Shown piece by piece: positions 1 through 8,022 of a DNA stretch of 64,000 nucleotides. The position numbers and the translations under genes were made by a program. The DNA comes from Modestobacter sp. VKM Ac-2982 (lineage in GTDB: Bacteria > Actinomycetota > Actinomycetes > Mycobacteriales > Geodermatophilaceae). How positions within the stretch are numbered: position 1 is the stretch's first letter; each line of letters starts with the position of its first letter. The DNA lies in contig NZ_JAPVBL010000001.1 of NCBI RefSeq assembly GCF_026967935.1, forward strand, positions 1,222,082 through 1,286,081, read 5' to 3'. The notes under the pieces were generated by a model. That model saw only the letters and a program-made list of their open reading frames with translations, did not search any database and had not been told where the DNA came from.

Positions 1-280
1 GTTGCCCGCTGAGCACCCGGACGCAGAAGGAGCCCTCCAGGGAGGGCTCCATCCCGGGGCGCACGTGCATGGCGTCCAGTGCGCCGGTGGCGGCGCGGAT
101 CTGCTGGCTGCTCTCGGTGAACGTGGACATCCAGGCGACGTCCATGCCCAGCCGGGTGCGCGCTGCGTCCAGCACCCGGTGCAGCCAGGCGGGGGAGAGC
201 GCGACGGACGGCGGGGTCGGCGACGTCGGGCTCCCGGTCACCCCGGCAGTCTCGCCCAGGACGTGCGCCGGCGGAACCAT
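1..280 (-). CDS. Start of a GAF-domain-type regulatory protein (partial, runs off the left edge)
   Basis: About 93 N-terminal residues are visible and the gene continues past the window edge. After a Pro/Thr-rich leader, the segment beginning PAWLHRVLDAARTRLGMDV and continuing with AWMSTF and FCVRVL resembles the first strand and helix of a GAF domain, as found at the N-terminus of actinobacterial GAF, GAF-EAL or GAF-HTH regulators. The output domain lies outside the window, so the function cannot be named. ATG at 280 is used as start; an in-frame GTG at 241 would remove the low-complexity leader and is equally plausible. It follows the DUF2071 gene by 40 bases on the same strand and is probably the last visible gene of the DedA-DUF2071 operon. 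Confidence 0.6.
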   Translation of the reverse strand, partial: MVPPAHVLGETAGVTGSPTSPTPPSVALSPAWLHRVLDAARTRLGMDVAWMSTFTESSQQIRAATGALDAMHVRPGMEPSLEGSFCVRVLSGQ

Positions 281-320
281 CTCGTCCCGATCCGTCGGCG
301 GGTCGCCCGATCGGCCCGGG

Positions 321-1052
321 TCACGGCACCCGCGGGCCGAACCGGACGTCGACGCCGGGGGAGAAGAGCACGCTGTCCGGGGCGCCGCCGACCGCGGGCA
401 GGCCGGCGGCGGCGACCAGGTCGTCCTCCAGCTCCAGCAGCTCGGCGGCGTGCAGCGGCCACTCCGGGTGCTCGTTCGGCCAGTAGGCCAGCCGGCCCAG
501 GGTGGTCTGGTGCAGGCCCCAGCGGCTGGTGAGGAACCGCGGCAGCGGGCCGGGGTCGGCCAGCCGGGCCCCCACCCGGACGGTGATGCGGCCGCCGGCG
601 CCCCGGGGACCGGGCCAGCGGCGGGCCGCCTGGTAGGTGATCCGGTCGCCGTCGCGGGCGATGCGCATCCGGGACCAGAGGTAGGGCAGGTGCGCGATCC
701 AGCGGGCGGCCAGGACCGGCAGCAGCCGGTCGGCCTCCAGCGACCGGAAGACCACGCCGCGCCGTCCCTGGTCGTCGACCGAGTAGAGCCGCACGTTCGT
801 CTCGGCGAACGAGCCGAGGTAGGGCAGCCCCGGCGCCCCGAGCAGGCCGATCCGGCGCATCCGGAAGGGGATGAGGCCGACGTACGTGACGCCGTCCAGC
901 ACGTCGGGTCGGGCGCCGGCCGGCAGCAGTGGGGCGACCAGGGCCGGGTCGACCGCCCAGTGCAGGAACGTGACGTCCCGCCAGCCCTGGGTGAAGACGG
1001 TCCGGCGCACCGGTCGCGGGGAGGTGGGGGTGACGTCCTCGACGGTGCTCAC
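321..1052 (-). CDS. DUF2071 (YqjF-like) family protein
   Basis: 243 residues. The order of conserved segments (FTQGWRDVTFLHWAVDP near the start, VGLIPFRMRR, FAETNVRLYSVDDQGRRGVVF, and a C-terminal SPGVDVRFG) is that of the DUF2071/YqjF family, which has an acetoacetate-decarboxylase-like fold. No reaction is established for most members. The expected residues are all present and the length is typical, so the gene looks intact. The GTG start lies 4 bases after the stop of the upstream DedA gene, so the two are almost certainly co-transcribed and probably translationally coupled. Confidence 0.85.
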   Translation of the reverse strand: MSTVEDVTPTSPRPVRRTVFTQGWRDVTFLHWAVDPALVAPLLPAGARPDVLDGVTYVGLIPFRMRRIGLLGAPGLPYLGSFAETNVRLYSVDDQGRRGVVFRSLEADRLLPVLAARWIAHLPYLWSRMRIARDGDRITYQAARRWPGPRGAGGRITVRVGARLADPGPLPRFLTSRWGLHQTTLGRLAYWPNEHPEWPLHAAELLELEDDLVAAAGLPAVGGAPDSVLFSPGVDVRFGPRVP

Positions 1053-1056
1053 CCGG

Positions 1057-1707
1057 TCAGCCTGCCCCCACCTCGGCCGGCGTGCGCTCGGCCACCGCGT
1101 CGACGGGGGGCCGGCGGCGGTGGACGAGGAGGCGGACGCCCTCGCCGAGTGCGGCCAGGACCAGGGCCAGGCCGAGGCCCAGCAGCAGGCCGCGCAGCGG
1201 GTCCCGCTCGAAGGCCAGCCCGCCGACGTACCCGATCCCGGCGGACCAGCCGGCCCAGGTGAGGGCGGCCAGCGCGGCGAAGGGGGTGAACCGGCGCAGT
1301 GGCCAGCCCACCGCCCCGGCGGTCAGCGTCACCGCCGTCCGCAGGCCCGGTACGTACCGGGCGGTGACCAGCAGGACCCCGCCGCGCGCGGCCAGCAACC
1401 GGGCCGCCCGGTCCAGCGCCGCCCGGCGCCGGCCGCCCGGCCGGGCCCAGGCATGCAGCCGGGGGCCCGCCCGGTGCCCGATCAGGTAGGAGGCGTGGTC
1501 ACCGGCGAAGGCCCCCAGTGCGGCCACGGCGACGACCGCCGCCAGGTCGGGCTGCCCGGTCGCGGCGAAGACGCCGGCGGTGATCACCACGCTCTCGCCG
1601 GGCACGACGGGCAGGAAGCCGTCGAGGGCGGCCAGCGAGAACAGGACCAGGTACACCCACGGGGAGGCCATCAGCTCCTGCACCCAGCCGAGCACGGCGT
1701 CGGTCAC
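1057..1707 (-). CDS. DedA family (VTT domain) membrane protein
   Basis: 216 residues, integral membrane protein. Visible DedA marks are FLPVVPGESVVITAG in the first third, GDHASYLIGHRAG, and ARYVPGLRTAVTLTAGA followed by two more hydrophobic segments. DedA/VTT proteins are linked to undecaprenyl-phosphate and phospholipid scrambling and to proton-dependent envelope homeostasis; the substrate here is unknown. GTG start at 1707 with a GGGGAG ribosome-binding site just upstream. It heads a short operon with the DUF2071 gene and the partial GAF gene. Confidence 0.88.
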   Translation of the reverse strand: MTDAVLGWVQELMASPWVYLVLFSLAALDGFLPVVPGESVVITAGVFAATGQPDLAAVVAVAALGAFAGDHASYLIGHRAGPRLHAWARPGGRRRAALDRAARLLAARGGVLLVTARYVPGLRTAVTLTAGAVGWPLRRFTPFAALAALTWAGWSAGIGYVGGLAFERDPLRGLLLGLGLALVLAALGEGVRLLVHRRRPPVDAVAERTPAEVGAG

Positions 1708-2012
1708 GGTCGGCTCCCCGGGAACGGCATGCCCCGAGCCTGCTCGGCGGGGGAGCGGCGCACATCCCCCTCAGGTCCCCCCCGGCATCCCCCGCGAGGA
1801 TGACGGGACGCCGACGGTCGACCGCCCGGTGATGACCTCGCTCACGCGGCGGAATGGCGGACGGCGATGGCGGCCTTGATCGGCACGTGATCGATCTCTG
1901 GTGGCTGACGCGGCGTCGCGTCATCGACCACGGGCGGATGACCACCTCGCGCTGAGCGCACCCGGTCCCGACCCGTCCGCCACCCCGCACCGCCCCAGAG
2001 AGGCACCCTCCC
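1708..2012. other. 305-bp intergenic region between divergent DedA and symporter genes
   Basis: No convincing coding sequence. It must hold the divergent promoters. An inverted repeat with TGACGC (1906-1911) and GCGTCA (918-923 of the same kilobase, i.e. 1918-1923) around a 6-base loop, and a GATCG/CGATC pair around CACGTG (1878-1896), are possible operator sites for either gene. I see no clear -10/-35 pair. Confidence 0.5.
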
Positions 2013-3389
2013 GTGCTCGCACGTCTCCGCCGCGTCCCCTTCGCGGTCCAGGTCCTGCTCGGCCTCGTCGTCGGCATCTCCCTCGGCCTGGTGGCCCGCG
2101 CGATGGGCCCGGTCGACGGGTCCTTCGTCGACGGCGCCCTGGTCCCCGGCACCGACGCCAACTGGCTGACCAGCACCCTCACCACCATCGGCAACACCTT
2201 CGTGGGGCTGCTGCGGGCGATCGTCGTCCCGCTGATCGTCACCGCGATCATCGTCAGCATCGCCAACCTCAAGCAGGTCTCCAACGCCGCCCGGCTGGCC
2301 GGCCAGACCCTGCTGTGGTTCGCGATCACCTCGCTCATCGCCGTCTCCATCGGCATCGGGCTCGGCCTCCTCACCCAGCCCGGCAACCGGAGCTCGGTCG
2401 ACGCCGGACTCGCCGAGGCCCCGGCGACCACCGGTTCCTGGTGGGACTTCCTGACCGGGCTGGTCCCGGCGAACTTCCTCGGACTGGAGGGGAACGGCGA
2501 CGGCGGGGTCAGCTTCAACGTCCTGCAGCTGATCGTCGTCTCGGTCGCCATCGGGGTCGCGGCGCTGAAGGTCGGTGCCGCCGCAGACCCGTTCCTGTCG
2601 GTCACCCGCTCGGTGCTGGCGATCGTGCAGAAGGTCCTCTGGTGGGTCATCCTGCTCGCGCCGCTGGGCACGGTCGGGCTGATCGGCAAGGCCGTGGCCA
2701 GCTACGGCTGGGAGTCCCTCGGCTCGCTCGGGGTCTTCGTCGGCGCGGTGTACGCCGGCCTGGCGATCGTGCTGCTGGTCGTCTACCCGGTGCTGCTCAA
2801 GCTGCACGGGCTGTCGCCGGTGCGCTTCTACGCCGGGGCCTGGCCGGCGATCCAGCTGGCCTTCGTGTCCCGCAGCTCCATCGGCACCCTGCCGGTGACC
2901 CAGCGGGTCACCGAGACCGAGCTGGGCGTCCCGCGCAGCTATGCGTCCTTCGCGGTGCCCCTCGGCGCGACGACGAAGATGGACGGCTGCGCGGCGATCT
3001 ACCCGGCGCTGGCCGCGATCTTCGTGGCGGAGTTCTTCGACGTCGACCTCTCGATCACCGACTACCTGCTGATCGCGCTGGTGTCCGTGGTGGGCTCCGC
3101 GGCGACCGCGGGCGTGACCGGCGCGGTCGTGATGCTCACGCTCACGCTGTCCACGCTGGGCCTGCCGCTGGCCGGCGTCGGCCTGCTGCTGGCGGTCGAC
3201 CCGATCCTCGACATGGGCCGGACCGCCACCAACGTGACCGGCCAGGCGCTGGTGCCCACCATCGTCGCCAAGCGCGAGGGGCTGCTGGACCTGGAGCGGT
3301 TCCGGTCGACCCGGCCGGCGGAGCCGCTGACCGCCGTCGCAGAGCGGGACGGCGTGGACGGCGACCTGCGCTCGCCGCAGCCGGTCTGA
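2013..3389 (+). CDS. Dicarboxylate/amino acid:cation symporter (DAACS, SLC1-like)
   Basis: 458 residues with multiple hydrophobic helices. The serine-rich hairpin SRSSIGTLPVT and the substrate/cation site GATTKMDGCAAIYPALAAIF mark the GltP/DctA/TcyP superfamily, followed by a VTGAVVMLTLTLSTLGLP-type stretch and a DMGRTATNVTGQ segment typical of helix 8. These carriers import C4-dicarboxylates, glutamate or neutral amino acids with Na+ or H+. The usual NMDGT is KMDGC here, so the substrate cannot be read from the canonical motif. The GTG start at 2013 places the N-terminus immediately before the first helix. A strong hairpin (3396-3427) follows the stop. Confidence 0.87.
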   Translation: MLARLRRVPFAVQVLLGLVVGISLGLVARAMGPVDGSFVDGALVPGTDANWLTSTLTTIGNTFVGLLRAIVVPLIVTAIIVSIANLKQVSNAARLAGQTLLWFAITSLIAVSIGIGLGLLTQPGNRSSVDAGLAEAPATTGSWWDFLTGLVPANFLGLEGNGDGGVSFNVLQLIVVSVAIGVAALKVGAAADPFLSVTRSVLAIVQKVLWWVILLAPLGTVGLIGKAVASYGWESLGSLGVFVGAVYAGLAIVLLVVYPVLLKLHGLSPVRFYAGAWPAIQLAFVSRSSIGTLPVTQRVTETELGVPRSYASFAVPLGATTKMDGCAAIYPALAAIFVAEFFDVDLSITDYLLIALVSVVGSAATAGVTGAVVMLTLTLSTLGLPLAGVGLLLAVDPILDMGRTATNVTGQALVPTIVAKREGLLDLERFRSTRPAEPLTAVAERDGVDGDLRSPQPV

Positions 3390-3395
3390 GCCGGG

Positions 3396-3427
3396 GTGCT
3401 CCCCGGGCCGCTCGGTCCGGGGAGCAC
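3396..3427. terminator. Bidirectional terminator hairpin between convergent genes
   Basis: An 11-bp perfect stem, GTGCTCCCCGG (3396-3406) with CCGGGGAGCAC (3417-3427), around a 10-base loop. It sits between the symporter stop and the stop of the convergent lipoprotein gene. There is no T-tract, as is common in high-GC actinobacteria. Confidence 0.75.
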
Positions 3428-3435
3428 GACGGTCC

Positions 3436-4392
3436 TCAGTCGGTCAGGTCCGCGCAGCCGGACTCGTGCGGCAGCAGCGGGCGGAAGGTGATCGACCAGC
3501 GGGCGCCGTCCGCACCGACCCAGGGGGTCAGGGCGTTGGCGTCCCGGGCCGCGGCGGCGACGGCCTGCGCCTCCTCGCCCGTCGCCGTCACGCAGCTCAC
3601 GCCCGGGGCGATCGGCTCGCCCGGCAGGGCCGGCCCCGGCCAGGTCAGCTCCCGGTGGGTCAGGTCGTCGTTGGGCTCGGTCCACGGCCTGGCCAGCGCC
3701 GCGACCGTCTCCGGGCTGTACTGCTCCGGCGTCTGACCCTCGCTGTAGAGGGTCTGCGAGAGGTCGGTCAGGTCGTCGAGCAGGTCCCGCAGCTGTGCCC
3801 GCCCCTCCTCCTGCTCCTCGGTGAGCCCACCGGCGCCCGGTTCCCCGGGGAGCCCGCCGGTGCTCTCCCGGAGTGCGTACACCTCTCGCTGCACGGTGCG
3901 CTCCGCGGTGTTCAGGGTGAACCGGGTGGAGGTGGCATCGGCCAGTGGTGGGGAGCCCAGGTCGGTCGTCTCGGCGATGCCGGCGTCCAGCATCCGTTCG
4001 GCGAGCTCCTGCACGGTGGCCTGGTCGACCTGCTGCACCAGGACGTTGGGCCAGGCCGGCCCGGGGTACATCTCCGGCACCGGCCCCTGGGTGATCACCC
4101 GGCCGTCGGCGTAGACGCTCACGATCGGCAGCCGCGCGGCCAGCATCTCCGGCGTGGTGAAGCCGCCGACGTCGGCGACCTGGAGCACCAGCGCGTCCTC
4201 GCCCTCGGGCAATGAGACGGTCTCGGACTCCGTGGGCGTCTCGCTGGACGGGCCGGGTGGCGCGGCCCCGGTGCCGCCCCGTTGGGCGCAGGCGGTCAGC
4301 AGCAGGGTCGCCAGCGCGAGACCGACGGCGGGACGGAGGGCAGGTGAGTTCCGCACAGGGAGTACACGGCTCGGCGGCCCAGGGGGTTCCAC
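3436..4392 (-). CDS. Secreted lipoprotein of unknown function
   Basis: 318 residues from the ATG at 4392; a GTG at 4356 would start closer to the signal peptide and is as likely. A hydrophobic stretch ([14 protein letters not shown]) ends in a lipobox with the lipidation Cys near residue 35. A Ser/Thr/Glu-rich linker follows, then a globular region with [10 protein letters not shown] and FTLNTAERT strands. I do not recognise a catalytic motif; the pattern resembles actinobacterial membrane-anchored hypothetical proteins. It converges on the symporter gene and diverges from nucS. Function unknown. Confidence 0.75.
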   Translation of the reverse strand: MEPPGPPSRVLPVRNSPALRPAVGLALATLLLTACAQRGGTGAAPPGPSSETPTESETVSLPEGEDALVLQVADVGGFTTPEMLAARLPIVSVYADGRVITQGPVPEMYPGPAWPNVLVQQVDQATVQELAERMLDAGIAETTDLGSPPLADATSTRFTLNTAERTVQREVYALRESTGGLPGEPGAGGLTEEQEEGRAQLRDLLDDLTDLSQTLYSEGQTPEQYSPETVAALARPWTEPNDDLTHRELTWPGPALPGEPIAPGVSCVTATGEEAQAVAAAARDANALTPWVGADGARWSITFRPLLPHESGCADLTD

Positions 4393-4440
4393 GGGCTCCT
4401 GCGTGCTCCCGCCGGTGCGGAGGGCCGGCGGGACGGCCGG

Positions 4441-4446
4441 TAGCGT
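4441..4446 (+). promoter_or_regulatory. -10 element for nucS (leaderless type)
   Basis: TAGCGT followed by 8 bases and then the GTG start codon of nucS. The spacing implies that transcription begins at or next to the start codon. Confidence 0.5.
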
Positions 4447-4454
4447 CGTCGTCC

Positions 4455-5141
4455 GTGCGCCTGGTCATTGCCCGCTGCTCCGTGGACTACATCGGGCGGC
4501 TCACCGCCCACCTCCCGCCCGCCACCCGGCTGCTGCTGGTCAAGGCCGACGGTTCGGTGTCCATCCACGCCGACGACCGGGCCTACAAGCCGCTGAACTG
4601 GATGAGCCCGCCGTGCTCGGTCAAGGAGGACCTGACGGACTCTCCGGACGGCGGCACAGCGGGCACCTGGACGGTCACCAACAAGGCCGGCGAGCAGCTG
4701 ATCATCACCATCGAGTCGGTCGAGCACGACTCCCGGCACGACCTCGGCGTCGACCCCGGCCTGCAGAAGGACGGCGTGGAGGCCGACCTGCAGCGACTGC
4801 TCGCGCTGCACGTGGAGACCTTCGGCGAGGGGTGGTCGCTGGTGCGCCGGGAGTACCCGACCGCGATCGGCCCGGTCGACCTGCTCTGCCGGGACGCCGG
4901 TGGCACGACGGTGGCCGTGGAGATCAAGCGCCGCGGCGAGATCGACGGGGTCGAGCAGCTGACCCGCTACCTGGAGCTGCTGAACCGCGACTCGCGGCTG
5001 GCCCCGGTCAAGGGCGTGTTCGCCGCCCAGGAGATCAAGCCGCAGGCCCGGGTGCTGGCCGCCGACCGCGGCATCGAGTGCCTGACCGTCGACTACGCCG
5101 TCCTCAAGGGCACCGACGACCCCTCCCAGCGCCTCTTCTGA
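4455..5141 (+). CDS. nucS: Mismatch-specific endonuclease NucS (EndoMS)
   Basis: 228 residues, matching the usual length of about 225. NucS replaces MutS/MutL in most actinobacteria: it cuts both strands at G-T, G-G and T-T mismatches. The N-terminal DNA-binding half begins [16 protein letters not shown]. The C-terminal RecB-like nuclease core shows GPVDLLCRD (Asp142) and [20 protein letters not shown] (Glu156, Lys158), the catalytic D-ExK set. The protein ends in QRLF, resembling the sliding-clamp-binding tail of NucS. The GTG at 4455 is chosen because the family begins exactly there. A 16-bp palindrome follows the stop. Confidence 0.95.
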   Translation: MRLVIARCSVDYIGRLTAHLPPATRLLLVKADGSVSIHADDRAYKPLNWMSPPCSVKEDLTDSPDGGTAGTWTVTNKAGEQLIITIESVEHDSRHDLGVDPGLQKDGVEADLQRLLALHVETFGEGWSLVRREYPTAIGPVDLLCRDAGGTTVAVEIKRRGEIDGVEQLTRYLELLNRDSRLAPVKGVFAAQEIKPQARVLAADRGIECLTVDYAVLKGTDDPSQRLF

Positions 5142-5146
5142 CCGGG

Positions 5147-5162
5147 GCTACCGGCCGGTAGC
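5147..5162. terminator. Terminator-like palindrome after nucS
   Basis: GCTACCGGCCGGTAGC is a perfect 16-bp palindrome 5 bases after the nucS stop; flanking GGG and CCC could lengthen the stem with a one-base bulge. Confidence 0.55.
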
Positions 5163-5222
5163 GCCCGGGCGACCCGGTGGTGCGAAACTTCTCGGGATCA
5201 CCGACGGTGGAGGGATGGCAGC

Positions 5223-7004
5223 GTGGCCAGAGAACTGACCGAGGTCGGCGTGGTGGGGCTCGGCACGATGGGTGCCGGCATCGCCGAGGTGCTCGCCCGG
5301 GCCGGGTTGTCGGTGACGGCGGTCGAGGTGACCGACGAGGCACTGGAGCGCGGCCGGGCGCACGTCGAGCAGTCGACCGGCAAGGCCGTCGCCCGCGGGA
5401 AGCTCGAGGCCGGCGACCGCGACGTCATCCTGTCCCGGATCCGGTTCACCACGGCGATGGAGGACCTCGCCGTCGCCGAGCTGGTCGTGGAGGCCATCCC
5501 GGAGCGGATGGAGCTCAAGGCCCAGCTGTTCTCCAAGCTGGACGCCATCTGCCCGCCGGACACCATCCTGGCGACCAACACCTCCAGCCTGTCGGTCACC
5601 GAGCTGTCGGTCACCACCGGCCGCCCCGGCAAGGTCATCGGGATGCACTTCTTCAACCCCGCTCCGGTGATGAAGCTGGTCGAGATCGTGCGCACGGTGG
5701 TCACCGAGCCCTCGGTGGTCGAGGACGTCGAGGCGCTGGCCGCGCGGCTGGGCAAGATCGACGTGACGATCGGCGACAAGGCGGGGTTCATCGCCAACGC
5801 CCTGCTGTTCGGCTACCTCAACCACGCCGTCTCGATGTTCGAGAACCGCTACGCCAGCCGCGAGGACATCGACGCCGCGATGCGCCTGGGCTGCGGCCTG
5901 CCGATGGGCCCGTTGGCGCTGATGGACCTGATCGGGATCGACACCGCCTACGAGATCCTCGTGACGATGTACCAGCAGTCGCGCAACCGGCTGCACGCCC
6001 CCGCGCCGATCATCAAGCAGATGATGACGGCCGGGCTGCTGGGCCGGAAGAGCGGCCGCGGCTTCTACACCTACGCCGGCCGCGACTCCGCCGAGGTGGT
6101 CCCGGACGCCGCGACGCCGGCCACCGGAGGTGCCGCCGAGGGGGCCCGCCCGATCCGCAGCGTCGGCGTGGTGGGCTCCGGGACGATGGCCGTCGGGATC
6201 GTCGAGGTGGTCGCCAAGGGCGGCTACGACGTCACCTTCGTGGCCCGGACGCTGGACAAGGTCGAGGCCGTGCAGCACGCGCTGACCCGGTCGCTGGACA
6301 AGCAGGTCGCCCGCGGCCGGCTGGACGAGGCCGAACGGGACGCCGCCCTGGCCCGGGTCACCGGCTCCGCGCAGCTCGACGACCTCGCCGGGGCCGACCT
6401 GGTCATCGAGGCCGTGGTCGAGCACCTGGGCGTCAAGCAGGCGCTGTTCGCCGCACTCGGGGAGATCGCCAAGCCCGGCGCGGTGCTCGCGACCACGACG
6501 TCCAGCCTGCCGGTCATCGAGTGCGCCAAGGCCAGCGAGCGCCCCGGTGACGTCGTCGGCCTGCACTTCTTCAACCCCGCACCGGTGATGAAGCTGGTCG
6601 AGGTCGTCTCCACGATCGCCACCGAGCCCGACGTCGCTGCCACCGCGCACGCGCTGTGCGCGCAGGTGGGCAAGCACGCGGTCTCCTGCACCGACCGGGC
6701 CGGGTTCGTCGTCAACGCGTTGCTGTTCCCCTACCTCAACGACGCGGTCAAGATGCTGGAGGCGCACTACGCCACCGCCGACGACATCGACGCGGCGATG
6801 AAGGTCGGCTGCGGTTACCCGATGGGCCCCTTCGAGCTGCTGGACGTCGTCGGCCTGGACGTCGCCCTGGCGATCGAGCGCGAGCTGTACACCGAGTTCC
6901 GCGAGCCCGGGTTCGCCCCGGCACCGCTGCTCGAGCACCTGGTGACCGCCGGCTACCTGGGCCGCAAGGCCGGGCGCGGCTTCCGCGACCACGCGAACCG
7001 GTAG
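5223..7004 (+). CDS. Tandem two-domain 3-hydroxyacyl-CoA dehydrogenase
   Basis: 593 residues, twice the length of a short-chain HbdA-type enzyme. Both halves are complete HCDH units: a Rossmann NAD site (GLGTMGAGIAEV near residue 12; GSGTMAVGIVEV near residue 316), the catalytic-His segment HFFNPAPVMKLVE in each half, and a C-terminal helical domain ending in GRKSGRGFYTY or GRKAGRGFRD. The enzyme oxidises L-3-hydroxyacyl-CoA to 3-oxoacyl-CoA with NAD+ in beta-oxidation or acetoacetyl-CoA/butyryl-CoA interconversion, which fits the thiolase and ccr nearby. GTG start with GGAGGG upstream. Confidence 0.92.
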   Translation: MARELTEVGVVGLGTMGAGIAEVLARAGLSVTAVEVTDEALERGRAHVEQSTGKAVARGKLEAGDRDVILSRIRFTTAMEDLAVAELVVEAIPERMELKAQLFSKLDAICPPDTILATNTSSLSVTELSVTTGRPGKVIGMHFFNPAPVMKLVEIVRTVVTEPSVVEDVEALAARLGKIDVTIGDKAGFIANALLFGYLNHAVSMFENRYASREDIDAAMRLGCGLPMGPLALMDLIGIDTAYEILVTMYQQSRNRLHAPAPIIKQMMTAGLLGRKSGRGFYTYAGRDSAEVVPDAATPATGGAAEGARPIRSVGVVGSGTMAVGIVEVVAKGGYDVTFVARTLDKVEAVQHALTRSLDKQVARGRLDEAERDAALARVTGSAQLDDLAGADLVIEAVVEHLGVKQALFAALGEIAKPGAVLATTTSSLPVIECAKASERPGDVVGLHFFNPAPVMKLVEVVSTIATEPDVAATAHALCAQVGKHAVSCTDRAGFVVNALLFPYLNDAVKMLEAHYATADDIDAAMKVGCGYPMGPFELLDVVGLDVALAIERELYTEFREPGFAPAPLLEHLVTAGYLGRKAGRGFRDHANR

Positions 7005-7007
7005 CCG

Positions 7008-7331
7008 GTGCCCCGCCGAGGTGGCTCACGGCGTGGTCCGGGGCGTGCCCGGTCCGCGCAGCCGGGGCGTGGGCCGGTGGCGGCCCGGCAGCCGGTCGAG
7101 GAGGCCGCGGACGGCGACTGGGTGGTGCGGCCGCTCACCGGGGCGGGCAGCGACAAGAGCTACCGCTGCCCGGGCTGTGACCAGCTGATCCCGCCGCGGA
7201 CCCCGCACGTGGTCAGCTGGCCGGCCTACGCCCGGGACTCCGACCTGGACCCGTGGGACACCGACTCGGCGTCGGACTGGCGGCGGCACTGGCACACCGC
7301 CTGCTGGCGGGCCCGCGACCGTCGCCGCTGA
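7008..7331 (+). CDS. Small zinc-ribbon-like protein (often labelled ATP/GTP-binding protein)
   Basis: 107 residues. A basic, Gly/Pro-rich N-terminus is followed by YRCPGCDQLIPPRTPHVVSW and HWHTACWRARDRR. The CxxC plus the later His/Cys set looks like a metal-binding ribbon with HNH-like spacing. Homologues in actinobacterial annotation carry the label ATP/GTP-binding protein, but I see no nucleotide-binding motif here. It starts 4 bases after the dehydrogenase stop, so it is probably co-transcribed. Function unknown. Confidence 0.75.
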   Translation: MPRRGGSRRGPGRARSAQPGRGPVAARQPVEEAADGDWVVRPLTGAGSDKSYRCPGCDQLIPPRTPHVVSWPAYARDSDLDPWDTDSASDWRRHWHTACWRARDRRR

Positions 7332-7377
7332 GGGACCCCACTGCCCCCACCACTCGCGAGCTCGCAGCGGGGCCGTT
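7332..7377 (+). repeat. Stop-proximal terminator-like repeat, CTCGCGAGCTCG family, copy 1
   Basis: Directly after the stop codon. GGACCCC and a C-rich run lead to the self-complementary core CTCGCGAGCTCG (7353-7364) and then GCGGGG. Related copies follow the stops at 58225 and 29293. It separates this gene from the convergent sortase gene. Confidence 0.6.
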
Positions 7378-7380
7378 CCG

Positions 7381-8022
7381 TCATCCTGCGGATGCGTGGA
7401 CGACGACGTTGTCGGTGTAGCTGCGCCGCGAGCGGTCGAAGGTGCCGCCGCAGGTGATCAGCCGGAGCTCGGCGCCGGTGGTCGGCCCGTAGACCTCCTC
7501 GGTCGGGAAGTCGCCCTTGGGGTGGGCGGACACCCGGGTCACCGTGAACGTCACCGGCCGGCCGTCGCTGCCGGTGACGACCACCTGGTCTCCGGCGGTG
7601 AGCTCCTCCAGCCGGGAGAACACCCCGGGCCCGGTGTGGTCGTCGACGTGCCCGGCCAGCACCGCCGGCCCCACCTCACCGGGCACCGGGCCGGCGGCGA
7701 ACCAGCCCGCCTGCTGGACGTCCGCCGGGGGCACGAGGGCACCTGCGCCGTCCACGCCGATCGGCACGAGGTCGGTGTCCACGCCGATCGCGGCGATGCG
7801 CAGCCCGACCGGGGGCGCCACGGCCGGCTCCGCCGGCACTGCCGCAGCGGGGCCGAGGAGCGCCGGCGCGGGGGGAGACGCCACCGCGGTGCTGCGGACG
7901 GCATCGGCGGGGTGGTCCACCAGTGCCACCCCACCGGCGAGGACGGCCACCGCGAGCAGCCCCGCGCGCAGCGCCGTCAGCTGGTGGCGGCCCGGTCGGG
8001 AGGCCCCCTCGGGACCCGTCAT
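7381..8022 (-). CDS. Class F sortase
   Basis: 213 residues: short cytoplasmic tail, one signal-anchor helix (about 17-36), Pro/Ala-rich linker, then the sortase barrel. Catalytic His125 in VLAGHVDD, Cys191 in LRLITCGG and Arg199/200 in FDRSRRSYTDN are all present. Class F sortases are the actinobacterial transpeptidases predicted to join secreted proteins to peptidoglycan. The ATG overlaps the last four bases of the upstream DUF4397 gene, so the two are translationally coupled and that protein is the obvious candidate substrate. Confidence 0.9.
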   Translation of the reverse strand: MTGPEGASRPGRHQLTALRAGLLAVAVLAGGVALVDHPADAVRSTAVASPPAPALLGPAAAVPAEPAVAPPVGLRIAAIGVDTDLVPIGVDGAGALVPPADVQQAGWFAAGPVPGEVGPAVLAGHVDDHTGPGVFSRLEELTAGDQVVVTGSDGRPVTFTVTRVSAHPKGDFPTEEVYGPTTGAELRLITCGGTFDRSRRSYTDNVVVHASAG

